Assembly: GCA_963576735.1 (NCBI GenBank)
Contig: OY755198.1
Span: 1,922,001-1,986,000, forward strand
Reading direction: 5' to 3'
DNA from: Bedellia somnulentella
Taxonomy: Eukaryota > Arthropoda > Insecta > Lepidoptera > Bedelliidae
DNA: 64,000 nt
Shown here: one piece after another, positions 44,065 through 54,024 of the stretch
Numbering within the stretch: position 1 is the stretch's first letter
Layout: the number at the start of each line of letters is the position of its first letter
Notes under the pieces: generated by a model
The model's database searches: none
Seen by the model: the letters and a program-made list of their open reading frames with translations, nothing else
What the model was told of the DNA's origin: nothing
Made by a program: the position numbers and the translations under genes

Positions 44065-44075
44065 CCTCGTCGCCA
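44065..44075 (-). promoter_or_regulatory. mag-like primer-binding site
   Basis: The minus strand reads TGGCGACGAGG one base after the right LTR. It is complementary to a tRNA 3' end CCTCGTCGCCA, as in tRNA-Ser, the primer used by mag-type elements. Confidence 0.75.
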
Positions 44076-44076
44076 G

Positions 44077-44199
44077 TGATAAGTATTGAGATAAGTAAAA
44101 CGACCGTTTAACACACGTACTGGTTTATTACTGTCAAAGCTGACGAATGCGCGGGCGCAGCGCGCTGTATAATTTTCATAGGTGGGTACATATACATCA
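44077..44199 (-). repeat. mag-like 5' LTR
   Basis: The 123-bp partner of 39663-39785, with one mismatch. It is followed by the GAAAC duplication, where the integrase C-terminus of element 1 resumes. Confidence 0.92.
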
Positions 44200-44204
44200 G
44201 AAAC

Positions 44205-44417
44205 CCAAAATTTTATAAAATCAACGTTAAGGGGAAATCTATGACAGTATCCATTGACAGGTTAAAGCCAGCATACATATTGTCAGACCCTGTGCCCCTA
44301 ACTTCACAGCCCGTATTAAATCCCAACCTTAGCTCCCAACTAACAGAACCTGTAGTTCTCACACGGACCACAAGATCTGGAAGACGCGTACGCTTCCCTG
44401 ATTTTTATCGCCCGTAG
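44205..44417 (+). pseudogene. C-terminus of the Ty3/Gypsy element 1 pol
   Basis: It continues the frame ending at 39662. The duplication GAAAC supplies the shared codons, then PKFYKINVKGKSMTVSIDRL, and at the end TRTTRSGRRVRFPDFYRP and TAG. This is the usual basic C-terminus of gypsy integrases (DRLKPA...RSGR.VRFPD). Confidence 0.88.
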
Positions 44418-44427
44418 AGACGGTCTT

Positions 44428-44440
44428 TGAGGGGGAGTAC
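44428..44440 (+). promoter_or_regulatory. Polypurine tract of element 1
   Basis: GAGGGGGAGTAC lies just upstream of TGTAGGTGCATC, the putative LTR start. Confidence 0.65.
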
Positions 44441-44907
44441 TGTAGGTGCATCTTTATTTAATATGTATTATATTTATATATTCCAATTTAAATTCGCACA
44501 CCTTTATTGGTTTATAATATTTTATTCACTTACAAATTGAAATAAACACATTTCTTAATAAAAATAAAATAATAATTAATTTAAATATATTTATGACCAA
44601 AGTCGGGTGAAGCGCGTAGTATGCGAGCAACGCTAGTGTTTCTCTAGAATAATGTGCAAGCGCCGGGTAGTTGTGTATTTCTTCGCGGCGCGCCTTCGCT
44701 CACCAGTCGGGACCTTGACATTGCGCGCACTATCACTACTTGTTTCGATTACCGTTATTTAAGAGTGTCGTGGTTATATTTATACTGTTATTATTCTATT
44801 TCTTGTTCTCTTACTATCCTTCTAACTTTTGTGAATGTTGTGTATCATTTTGGACTGTAATATATGTGAATTTACAAATAAGTTAAGACTTATTATTTAT
44901 CTTTACA
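44441..44907 (+). repeat. 3' LTR of Ty3/Gypsy element 1
   Basis: It begins TGTAGGTGCATC after the purine tract and probably ends ...ATCTTTACA at 44907, or CATCA three bases later. No partner LTR is in the window, so the end is a guess from TG...CA symmetry. Confidence 0.6.
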
Positions 44908-45716
44908 TCAACCACAAACTATACGAACTATAAAACTAAAATCAAAACAGTAATACCAACTCAATGAAAAATTTTAAAAAAATAACTAAATAATTTTAAT
45001 TACACACAATTCTAACTTAAAAACAAAATAAATTAATAATAAAAGGTCCAATTCATATCAATGTCAAGTAATTAAATTAATAAATTATCTATACTAATAT
45101 TATAAAGAGGAAAGGTTTGATTTTTTGTTTGTTTGTTTGTTTGAATTGAATAGGCTCCAAAACTACGGGACGGATTTGAAAAATTCTTTCACTGTTTTGA
45201 TGCTACACTATTCCGGAGTGACATAGGCTATATCTCATTTTCAAAAAAAATTAGGAATCCTTACGTAAACTTCAAAAATGTAACCCAAGGTGTTAAAGAA
45301 ATACCAAAAAAAAATCCTTTTATCGCGTGCGCTGCGAAAACTATTGACAATAGAATAAAATTATGTACTACAATTTTATAGAACACATCATTATCTAAAA
45401 AAAATGCCCGGACAGCATGTCTCTAACTATTGTAGTTATCTCACAACAAGCGTCACAATATAAAATTATTTAAAAATTAAATTAAAATCCTGCTTTAGAA
45501 AAGGCTCTTTATATGGACCTATCTAATCCTTATAAAAAAAACGTATATATTATTTCAGACTACTTCAATACCCTTATATTACTTTTTGAATTATTCGATT
45601 CGAACATTCCATTCGAAAGTTATCTCAAATTAAAAAAATAGATAAAACTCCGCTCGATTAGCTATGCATAGTAAGTTGTTGCAGGCGTCACGAAGGGGTA
45701 CGGGAGGCTGCTTATC

Positions 45717-46046
45717 AAAGAGTTAAAGCAAAATTTAATTGTAGCGACTATTATCACTGGCCCAGCAGCCGGTCAATTAGCTCATATACCGATGATCCCA
45801 ACTGATCTGCCAATTCCATTTAAACGGCTACAATTTCCGGTTAAAACATCTTTTGCTTTAACAATTAATAAGTCCCAAGGCCAAACCATCAAATTAGTAG
45901 GGATTGACCTGCGAAAGAATTGTTTTACTCACGGTCAACTGTACGTTGGCCTGTCGCGGGTGGGAGCTCCTGAACATCAATTTATTTTGCTGCCCCAAAA
46001 TACAACAACGTCAAATATTGTTTACAGGGAAGCTCTAACTCTATAA
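45717..46046 (+). pseudogene. C-terminal end of a Helitron Rep/helicase
   Basis: The frame KELKQNLIVATIITGPAAGQ, then FPVKTSFALTINKSQGQTIK and THGQLYVGLSRVG, matches helicase motifs V and VI at the C-terminus of Helitron RepHel proteins (I-N-K-S-Q-G-Q, LYV..SR). The Rep domain and motifs I-IV are missing. It shows that this copy derives from an autonomous element. Confidence 0.88.
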
Positions 46047-46135
46047 ATTGAATGGCTTTTGATGTAATTACTCATTATGAAAAATAAAAAAAATAAAAAA
46101 ATATATCTAAATATAAATACAAAAAAATATAACAT

Positions 46136-46380
46136 ACATACATACATATACTCACGGCTATAAATCCCTAGAAGGGGTAGCCAGAGCTAAGGAATCAGAA
46201 ATTCCTCAGCCACTTTTGGAAGATGTGTGGGGAAAAGATGGTGAAATAAAGGTTGTTGGTGATGGGTCACCAACCGCATCGCCCGAAAATCCCTCAAAAG
46301 CCCCAAAACCGTTAGTCGCCTCTTACGTACACCCACCGGAAGAAATGGGGTAGTGCTATTCTAAGCCGACACTACACAGC
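46136..46380 (-). repeat. SINE family A inside the Helitron, with target duplication
   Basis: Complete copy flanked by a 14-bp duplication AAAAAAATATAACA (46122-46135 and 46381-46394). On the minus strand it runs from TTGCTGTGTAGTGTCGGC to the GCCGTGAGTATATGTATG tail. A clean reference for the limits of the family (245 bp). Confidence 0.92.
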
Positions 46381-46503
46381 AAAAAAATATAACATAGCTT
46401 AAAACTTAAAAAAAATATATTAAAACAATAATACATGTAATAAAATAAAAAACAAAATGTTAATGATAATTTATGCCCGAGCGAAGCCGGGACGGGCTGC
46501 TAG

Positions 46504-47280
46504 TAATAATATATTTTAGTAAAACATATTTAAAATTAAAATATTCGTTTACGGAGTAAAAACACATTTCAGTTAACCATCATTCCAAATTTTTAAGAAA
46601 TAAATTATTGTTCATATATTTAATGTGTTGGGGGACCTTATTACAAATTGAAATGCACATTGAATAGGTTGGGGAGCTGGCGGCAACTGGTAGCTCAAAA
46701 AACCGCAAGTGCGGACATAGGAAATTTTGGCGGCAACTGGCACGTACTTGGACGCGCGCGGAGTATACTTTTTACGTTATTTTTAATAGTTTGGCTAATC
46801 TGAGATACAACTCAGCCTATTTAATATACTCTGTGTTAAACAAGGAAATGAATGAGTTACTTTTGTTGTATGCTTTACATACTTTTTTTTTATTGCCAAG
46901 CATTCAAAGTTTGTTGATCGTTTTTTTCGCGGCAATAAAAGTTTCTTAGTGCGGTTTTTTGCAAATATCTTTGGTTTTTTGTGGCTTTTATGAATGAGAT
47001 AAGTGTGAAAACGATAGCTAAGTAAGTGTTCTATTATATAATGGCTTTCTGCAATAGCTTTTGCATATATTTTTGGTAAATATGAATCTTCAACTTATTT
47101 GTTTATCGTATCATTAATTTGTGTTTATCTTATCTTTAACTTATATTTATGAAATTATAGGTGTAATATAGTACTATATTAGTTATACAAATCAGTAGAT
47201 TATTTATTGCTCATTCTATTGATACTAAACACTAATATAGCTGCCATACAAAAGTAAATGGTAATTTGAAGTGTTCCGAC
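46504..47280. other. AT-rich spacer
   Basis: A GGCGGCAACTGG motif occurs twice (46678 and 46730). Nothing else recognised. GTTCCGAC at 47273-47280 is the target duplication of the following hAT element. Confidence 0.5.
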
Positions 47281-47546
47281 TAGAGATGGGTCGAGGGCAT
47301 AAAAACATACTGGGCAGATTGGACGTATTGGGTTAAAATGGGCAAAAATGAATTTACGCCCGATAAATGCCCAATCGCTGGGCGGAAAAACTAAACTCTA
47401 CTTTAAAATTAAACTACAAGTGGATCATTATTTTAATTGCGTTTAACTTATACATATACATTAGTGTCATCAGAATAAAGGAATAAGAAGAAAAAAAGAA
47501 GTTATAATATGCCAAATATAGGCATATAAGTACTTTAAATTCTTAC

Positions 47547-47876
47547 TTAGACGACATTATAGTCGTGAGTTCAAATCCCGGGTCGGGGCTACACCAATTG
47601 GTCTTTTCTAATGTCATATGTGTGGTTAATTTATCATGGTTGTTAACGGTGAGGGGAAACATCGTGAAGAAACCATATGGCCGAGTTGCACTTAGCCATA
47701 GGACAGTGTATAAGTACAAAACGGCAATAGGCCTGCCCCCTATCACGTGAGTTCACTGTCTAAGCAAAACTCGGGTACCTACTTTGGACACTAAGTGGCA
47801 CTGTCACGTGATGTTCAGAACCATTGGTAGCTCTGCCAACCCCTTCGGGGATAAACGGCGTGAACGTCTATGTTAT
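47547..47876 (+). repeat. SINE family B inside hAT copy 1
   Basis: Head GAGTTCAAATCCCGGGTCGG (B-box), body GTGTGGTTAATTTATCATGG, and tail CGTGAACGTCTATGTTATGT. Part of the tRNA-like head is lost by a 35-40-base deletion between two AGTC repeats, relative to the copy at 59420. The insertion point is the same as in hAT copy 2, so it predates their spread. Confidence 0.82.
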
Positions 47877-48339
47877 GTTAAATTAAAAAAAAAAACACAT
47901 TTTATTATATCAAGCGATAGAGTAGCTAAAAGATATTAACTTCAGTATTACGAATTATGTTATAAAGCAGTTCTTAGCAAAAAAAATACTTTATATTAAT
48001 TTTTTAATCGTTTGTCGTAATGGTATATTCCGCCGACATATATTTAAATTGTAAAACTCACGTTCACGCTACTTTTTATATTCAAAGGGGATGAAATAAT
48101 ACTTAAGTATTAGGACTTTAAACCGAAAAACAGTTCATGTTTAAATAGTAAAGGTCAATAAGCATCAATGTATGGTAAAAAAACTACAGCGGACACGAAT
48201 GATTTTGATGTCATATATTGCCAGAGGATATGAACTATTCGTGACAAAAGGCGCATATTTCCGGGTTGTAATAATTTGGCGGTAGATGGCGCTAACACCA
48301 GTAAAGGTGTAAAGAAACGGGCGAAAACCAATGTTCGCG

Positions 48340-48405
48340 CCAGTGATCACTTGATACTATAGCTCAGTTGGCAGAGCAACAGGGGCGTATACCCGCTGGA
48401 GTTTT
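48340..48405 (+). repeat. SINE family C head fragment in hAT copy 1
   Basis: TGATACTATAGCTCAGTTGG, then GGCGTATACCCGC, matches the tRNA-like head of family C but lacks the T arm. A matching fragment lies in hAT copy 2 (58806-58855). Confidence 0.65.
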
Positions 48406-48582
48406 CTTAAGTTGTGTTGTGTCTTACCTTTTAAAGGGCAAATGAAGAACACTAAGTTAAGTAAAATTATACAACTTTAAAAGATAATTTCAATAATACG
48501 AACATGATATCAATTCAATTTTAATTAACATATTTATTTTTTTAGCTGGCACCACTTTTTGTTAGTCCAGGTTTAGTAAAAC

Positions 48583-49084
48583 AAAGTTTTTTTTTGGTAT
48601 TTATTAAATATTTTTATTCGATAGTAAACACGAAAATATAATAAAAGACAAATTTGAATATTTTCCATTTAAAATGAGTAATTGTAAAGTTATGATTTTT
48701 TAAAGATTGTTCAACTTTTGTACTTAATGACGTCATCGATTGATAAAATCACGAAGCGACATGCAAATGAAGCGAAATGTTTTATAAAAATGTTGCTGAT
48801 TGCAAAACATATCACGAATTTGTGATGTCAAATGAAATTATTACAATATTATACTAAACAAACCCATGATGATGATGATATGATAATGATTATTTTAATT
48901 AACTGCAAAACCGTATGTCTTTGAAACAACATTAAAGGTCAAACACTGTTACAGTTTTTTGATAAAATAACAGTCATCTTAGCTTCGATTGATATAATTT
49001 CAAGAAAATATTGTTTATAACCATAATATCTCGAAATGGTTTTGTAATCAGCATCACTTTAGTAAAACTTTGCATACCGAATTA
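48583..49084 (-). mobile_element. MITE copy related to 26637-27134
   Basis: Inverse of the 26637 element over about 500 bp. It retains one end (GCATACCGAATT) and has lost the other. It is absent from hAT copy 2, so it arrived after the two copies separated, or was lost there. Confidence 0.7.
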
Positions 49085-49689
49085 AAAATCTAGATACAAA
49101 ATAGCGAGATTGAATGCGGCGAAACGTCAATGTCAATTTGGTCTCAACTCTATATATATGAAGTGTCCAATAGGAGCGCGCGATTTGCGCTTGATCCGAG
49201 CCCAACGTAAATAGGGTTAGATCCTCATACGTTAATAGTGGAAAATTATCATAATCTGGACTATGACCATCCAGAAAGTTCGTTTAAATTAAAAGTTTAA
49301 AACAGTATCACAATTTTCCCCTATTGTATCGTAACAAATTAATGAATTATCATAAAAAGTATGATTAGATTCTTGCATTTAAAAATGTTTGCGTTTGTGT
49401 CCGCAAAACTTCATAAAACAGGTTGGATTGCACCCATTGACTTTTATGCTAATAGTCCCTACCATAAACCCTATAAGTATTATTTATTCTTTAAATTAAA
49501 TAGGTCATTTTATGATGATTTTAAATAATAACATCAACAACACTGCATACAATAATGATATTTAAAAATTAAAATTAAATAAGATTTCTGCCCACGTAAT
49601 GGACATTTATTAGGCATTTATGGACATTTATTGGGCATAAATCCAATCCGCCCAAAATGCCCGGGCAAAATCCCATCTCTAGTTCCGAC

Positions 49690-50330
49690 ACTTGTAATTC
49701 GATCCGCAAAACTACCCAATTAGTCGCTGCCGCGGCCGGCACTTGACTCGCATTCGCGCCATTAGACCTAGCGCGCCGCACTGGAAGGGATAGCATTTTT
49801 TTACACAGGCTGGTCCTGATGAATGGTACTGCTAATCGTCCTGTATCGCGAATGTTGACATTACATAAGTCACATGCTTTTTAGGGTTCCGTACGTCTGA
49901 ATACAAAAACGGAACCCTTATAGGATCACTCGTGTGTCTGTCCGTCCGTCGCTTACAGTCAATTATCTCCGAATCTATTAGACCGATTAAGTTGAAATTT
50001 GGTACACATATCAATTCCTGTGACCCAAACACAGAGGTGTAACGTGAGCAGATGAAATCTGTATATGGAGGGTCATTTTTGGAGGGGAAGGGGAAAATTA
50101 AAAAGAAAATCTGAAAACTGCATCGTGTGGCATATCAAATGAAAGGTCTTGTTGAGAAGATTTTAAATGTATAAAATAAATAGTTTCCAAGTTATTCAAG
50201 AAAATAGACGAAAATTGACCATTCCCCCCCCCTTATCTCCGAAACTACTGAACCTAAAATTTTGAAAAAATACAGACATTAGTTTTCTCCTTATAGATTA
50301 TAGGAAAACCTATAAGAAGTCCATGATATT
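49690..50330. repeat. Dispersed insect repeat (GGGTTCCGTAC type)
   Basis: At about 49882 AGGGTTCCGTACGTCTGAAT, then ACGGAACCCTTATAGGATCA and GTCTGTCCGTCCGTC, form a widespread inverted-repeat element of insect genomes. An inverted matching end (ACGGAACCCTCTTTACGCGA, near 51660) lies beyond later insertions. The 49690-49860 part is unassigned and GC-richer. Confidence 0.5.
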
Positions 50331-51349
50331 AAAATAACATGGTAAATCACTCAATATTGTGCGTACCAACTTACAATATACAACAAGACAAAATTCAACA
50401 ATAGATAATATATTTAGTAATATCCCTCTCCAATCAGGGACTTTATTTAAATACTTTTTTTAGTTACCACAAACGAAATTTCGAAATTTTCCTTTCCTTT
50501 ATTTATTCTTTACTAGCTGACCCGACAGACTTCGTACTGTTAAATTTGCTTATTACAAAATTATAGGCGTTTTTTCCGGTACTCTTAGTTCAATCAGCCG
50601 TGAATATTTTATTGATCATTTTTTTCCGGGATGTAAAGTATTTGGATCATTATCTTGCATTCTGCCAAATTTCATTCACGCAAATTATGTACTTGAGGAG
50701 CCTTTTCGCCTCAAACACACAAACAACCGAAACTTAACTACCTATTTTTTAAGGTCAAGGTTTCTTTGTACAAAATTATTATTTAAAATGAATCACATAA
50801 ATTAAATTTTCAAAATCAATTGTAAACTTGAAACGAAGCGCCGCGCCGCGCCGCACTGAAGATTTCATAATTCGACACAGCCATCAGCGTTATCTGCCCT
50901 CACGTGTCTGCCCGTTCGGGTCGCGCACCTCATAATGAGCCCACCCCCACCACCGCTGTCGCCGCCGCGCGCCGCCACTCGCCGCCCCTGTCGTGCTATG
51001 CGGACCGACCGACTGACACAACGACGGAACGCAGCCGCCGCCGCCGCCATCTCTGCCCTCGGCATTGTAAATGCATCTTGACATAAAAGTGTTATGATAT
51101 GTATATATTCGGAATCCTCATTTCATCAGCTTTAATTTGATATGCATTTTGGGTCATTTGCACAACGCCATCTATCAGACTTTGGATTCCAACTATCAAC
51201 ATTAGTTCTATATTTAGACTTAAGATGTCGTTGCAAGTACTATACTGAATTGCGTAACGTAATATTTTTCTTCTTGAACTCACAAAATTAATCATATCTT
51301 TTGATAGAGTGAACCGATTTCGATGAAACAAAAATTAAGTTATACCTCA
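50331..51349. other. Mixed spacer with Helitron-like end and a GC-rich block
   Basis: At 50512-50535 TTACTAGCTGACCCGACAGA is a common lepidopteran repeat terminus (minus orientation, CTAG-T end), with body to about 50760. From 50835 to 51060 the sequence is GC-rich (CGCCGC-type runs) with short frames on both strands but no known motif. I name no gene. Confidence 0.4.
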
Positions 51350-51639
51350 AGTTACGTATAATTTTTGTATATAAACATTTTCAGCATTGAATTTGCAGAT
51401 TTTACGTGATGTGCGCACAAACAAACATATAAACAGACAAACAGTCAAAAATTGAAAAAATGATGGAAATGGGTTCTGTTACTTATCTGTTCACACGCTG
51501 GCTATTTTTTTTTTCAATTTCTTCAATGTACAAAAATGACTTTTCTACCGATTTATTATATGTATAGATTTATTAGTAATAATCCCCACATGAGGTTTTC
51601 ATGAACAAAAAGATTTAAATTTGGGTCAGATTTAAAAAA
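51350..51639 (+). repeat. LINE/SINE 3' end
   Basis: GCACAAACAAACATATAAAC, then a T-rich CAATTTCTTCAATGTACAAA and TTATATGTATAGAT. It resembles 3' ends of lepidopteran RTE-group repeats, and is followed by the AATCCCCACATGAGG body of SINE C. Confidence 0.4.
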
Positions 51640-52293
51640 AACATGATAGGTAACATCGTACGGAACCCTCTTTACGCGAGTTCAACTCGCACTTGTCCCC
51701 TTTTTTAAATTCATCTGGATATTTCCTAACAAATGAACAACTCTCATAAATATGTAAGCAGGCTATAGTTTGTACATTTAGCTTTTTGAAGAGTGGTCTA
51801 CAGGACTCATAATCAGGTCTTTTTCCGCAAATTGCACGTATACATTTTTTGTGCAATAAAAGCCCTATCGACATTGGTGGAGTTTCCCCATATTACAGTC
51901 CCATACCTTAATATGGAACTAACGTACCCATGGCATGCAGTTAATGCTGTATTTGTGCCAACTATTTTGCCCATACGATACAGTGGGTATACAAATTTAT
52001 TTACTCTTTTGCAAAGATATCTAGAATTACACCTAAGAATTGATGTTCTGTGGATTCACTTGTATATTTGTTGCGACTCGAGATATTTAATACTAGTGGT
52101 ACATTTTTGTAATTTAAAAATTGAATAAATGTTGTCTTTGAGAGATTGGCTTTAAGATTATTTGACTCAAGCCACGAAACAACTTTGTCGACTGTATTGT
52201 TTACCTCTTTCTCGGTATCGTTTCTTTCTGTTATAATAATGAAAATATCATCAGCAAAAAGTATACAGTTGTTTTCTGTTATTTTTGGGAGAT

Positions 52294-52676
52294 AGTAACA
52301 TAAACATAAACGTTCACGCCGTTTATCCCCGAAGCGAAGGGGTTGCCAGAGGTACCAATACTTCTGAACTCACATGGCTAGTGTCTAGATGTCATTCTAG
52401 TGTCCAGAGAAGGTACCCACGTTTTGCTTAGACAGTGTACTCACGTGATAGGGGGCAGGCCTATCGCCGTTTTGTACGAATACACTGTCACATGACTAAG
52501 TACAACTCAGCCATGTGGGTTTCCTCACGATGTTTTCCCTCACCGTTAACAACCATGATAAATTAACCACACATATGACTTTAGAAAAGACAAATTGGTG
52601 TAGGCCCGACCCAGGATTGGAACGCACGCCCTTCTGTTTTCGGGCGGGTGTTCTACCCACTGGACTATCATGTCGC
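52294..52676 (-). repeat. SINE family B, full copy with target duplication
   Basis: 383 bp flanked by TTTTGGGAGAT (52283-52293 and 52677-52687). On the minus strand: ATGATAGTCCAGTGGGTAGA (A-box region), GCGTTCCAATCCTGGGTCG (B-box), body, and AACGTTTATGTTTATGTTAC tail. Pol III promoter boxes are known for tRNA-derived SINEs. Confidence 0.9.
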
Positions 52677-52740
52677 TTTTGGGAGATGATTAATGTATAA
52701 TAAAAACAGGAATTAAAATTCGGAGGTAGGAAACGCAAAC

Positions 52741-52958
52741 ACTACTTGAACGTGTAAAAAAGAAACAAAGGATAGAGAAATTTCGCGCTGGATGCCAACT
52801 GACACTGTAGCTCAGTTGGCAGAGCGACGGGGGCGTATACCCGAAGGTCGCGGGTTCGAACCCCGCCAGTGTCGAAATTTTTCTTTCCTTTAATAACATC
52901 TTTTATTTATGAGTAATAATCCCCACATGAGGAATTCATGTCAAAAAACATTAAATAA
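52741..52958 (+). repeat. tRNA-headed SINE family C, full copy
   Basis: Leader CTTGAACGTGTAAAAAAGAA, tRNA-like head 52801-52873 with a perfect acceptor stem, and body ending AATCCCCACATGAGG then AATTCATGTC. Practically identical to 31227-31440, so recently active. Confidence 0.85.
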
Positions 52959-53150
52959 AGGGCCAAGTACACTTCCCCGTGGCAATCCACACTTATTAAC
53001 ATCGAAAGTAGAACGATAAGATATTATTTCATTGTCATTGTTTTTGTCTATTTATAATATAGGATTCTAACCATTTCCAAGCAGGTCCTCTAATTCCATA
53101 CCTTTCACAACATGAAGCAAATTCTTATGAATCGTATAGCTCATCATTTT

Positions 53151-53389
53151 GATAATGAATAACAATAATAACCGCCGCGCTGAACTGGACACCAAGCGCG
53201 ATGAGTTAAAAGCCCGACCAACTGTGCTAACTCAATACTACTTGTGGGAGTCATGTTAGAGCGCACACTACTGCGGACTCAAACGCACATAGCAGCGTCT
53301 CACTCATATTCCTACATCGCGGAGTGTAAATGTTTTTCGAGTTAAGCATAGATACAAATTATAAGTTGGTACACAGCAGGGGGGGGGGG
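53151..53389. other. Spacer before the jockey LINE
   Basis: No recognised feature. A run of about 12 G (from about 53380) marks the probable 5' start of the LINE. Confidence 0.45.
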
Positions 53390-54024
53390 GCGACGACGGT
53401 CGTGCGCTATCGCTCGCTCCGTTTTCTCTCGAACTGTACCTGCGCCCGCGTGCTTCGTGCCGCATTCCGTTTTCGTGTTGCGACGATTTGCTTCGTGCAA
53501 ATCTTAGCTCACGACTTACCGAACTTAGTTTCTACCGTGGTTTTCACTGCGTGACTTTTGAAAATCCACACCTGTGGTCGGCAACTGGGTAACCTCGGAA
53601 GAGATAGGAAGAGGTGTCAACAAAGGTTGTCGGGGTGTGGCCCCTAGCACCCGCCTGATTGCCCTTCTGGTGCGGCAGTTAATAGGAAGTGGTCGGACTC
53701 AGTTGGCCTTGGTGGGTACGCCCTGTAACCTAGTCAACCGTCCGATCCGGCATTAAAGTTCGTTGTTTCCTTTCCTTTCCCCATCCTTTCCTCGGTAGTG
53801 GTTGGAGGTTGTGTGCTGAAAGATTGCGACTCCTCTACACTACCGAAACCGTAGGTACACACCCTAAGCGGTCATACTTAGACCGAAGGACGTTAGGGCC
53901 CACATTAGTAGGCACTCACCACATTACACACACTTATACTCACAAATCTACACACATTATCATACACACATTACACATACACAACTGACACAATCCCACA
54001 CCGCGCCGCCCCCATCCCTTAAGG

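Larger units (their letters stand above)
39663..44199 (-). mobile_element. mag-like Ty3/Gypsy element 2, complete
   Basis: Two 123-bp LTRs (39663-39785 and 44077-44199) differ at one base and are flanked by GAAAC (39658-39662 and 44200-44204), a 5-bp duplication. It contains gag and pol on the minus strand, a primer-binding site beside the right LTR and a purine tract beside the left. It sits inside the integrase of element 1 without disturbing that frame. Very short LTRs, the tRNA-Ser-type primer site and the K02A2.6-like pol fit the mag clade. Confidence 0.92.
37058..44907 (+). mobile_element. Ty3/Gypsy element 1, 5'-truncated, with a nested element
   Basis: It contains pol (37075-39662), an inserted mag-like element (39663-44199), the pol C-terminus (44205-44417), a purine tract and a 3' LTR (44441-44907). 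No 5' LTR, gag or protease is seen; the element begins beside a SINE within the protease-RT linker. The RT and integrase resemble the lepidopteran Kabuki/CsRn1-like group by motif, an impression only. Confidence 0.8.
45088..46503 (+). mobile_element. Helitron with a helicase remnant
   Basis: Starts TCTATACTAATATTATAAAG after an A. Ends GGGCTGCTAG before a T, preceded by a GC-rich hairpin-like CCCGAGCGAAGCCGGGACGG. Contains a piece of the PIF1-type helicase (45717-46046) and a SINE A copy (46136-46380). Much shorter than an autonomous Helitron, so it is internally deleted. Confidence 0.88.
47281..49681. mobile_element. Non-autonomous hAT element, copy 1
   Basis: Ends TAGAGATGGG / CCCATCTCTA, with an exact 8-bp duplication GTTCCGAC (47273-47280 and 49682-49689), the hAT hallmark. 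There is a GC-poor body of GGGCAxxxTTGG-type repeats near both ends. No transposase. It carries a SINE B (about 47547-47876), a SINE C fragment and a MITE copy. The same family, inverted, is at 56928-60055. Confidence 0.92.
51640..53150 (-). pseudogene. Decayed LINE reverse transcriptase, interrupted by two SINEs
   Basis: Pieces on the minus strand, in order: near 53140-52970 ERYGIRGPAWKWLESY and, after stops, CGLPRGSVLGPL; near 52260 the catalytic NCILFADD followed by VVSWLESNNLKANLSKT; near 51850-51700 HKKCIRAICGKRPDYESCRP and FKKLNVQTIACLHIYE. These are RT motifs of the jockey/CR1 group. Two SINEs (52294-52676 and 52741-52958) split it, and several stops and shifts are present. Confidence 0.7.

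Noticed and set aside
47565..47750. Short frames in SINE B copies (also 52496-52738 and 59551-59769)
   Set aside because: They recur because the SINE recurs; the sequence is tRNA-derived and non-coding.
50835..51065. CpG-island promoter or host exon
   Set aside because: GC-rich with short frames on both strands but no motif, splice pattern or flanking gene.
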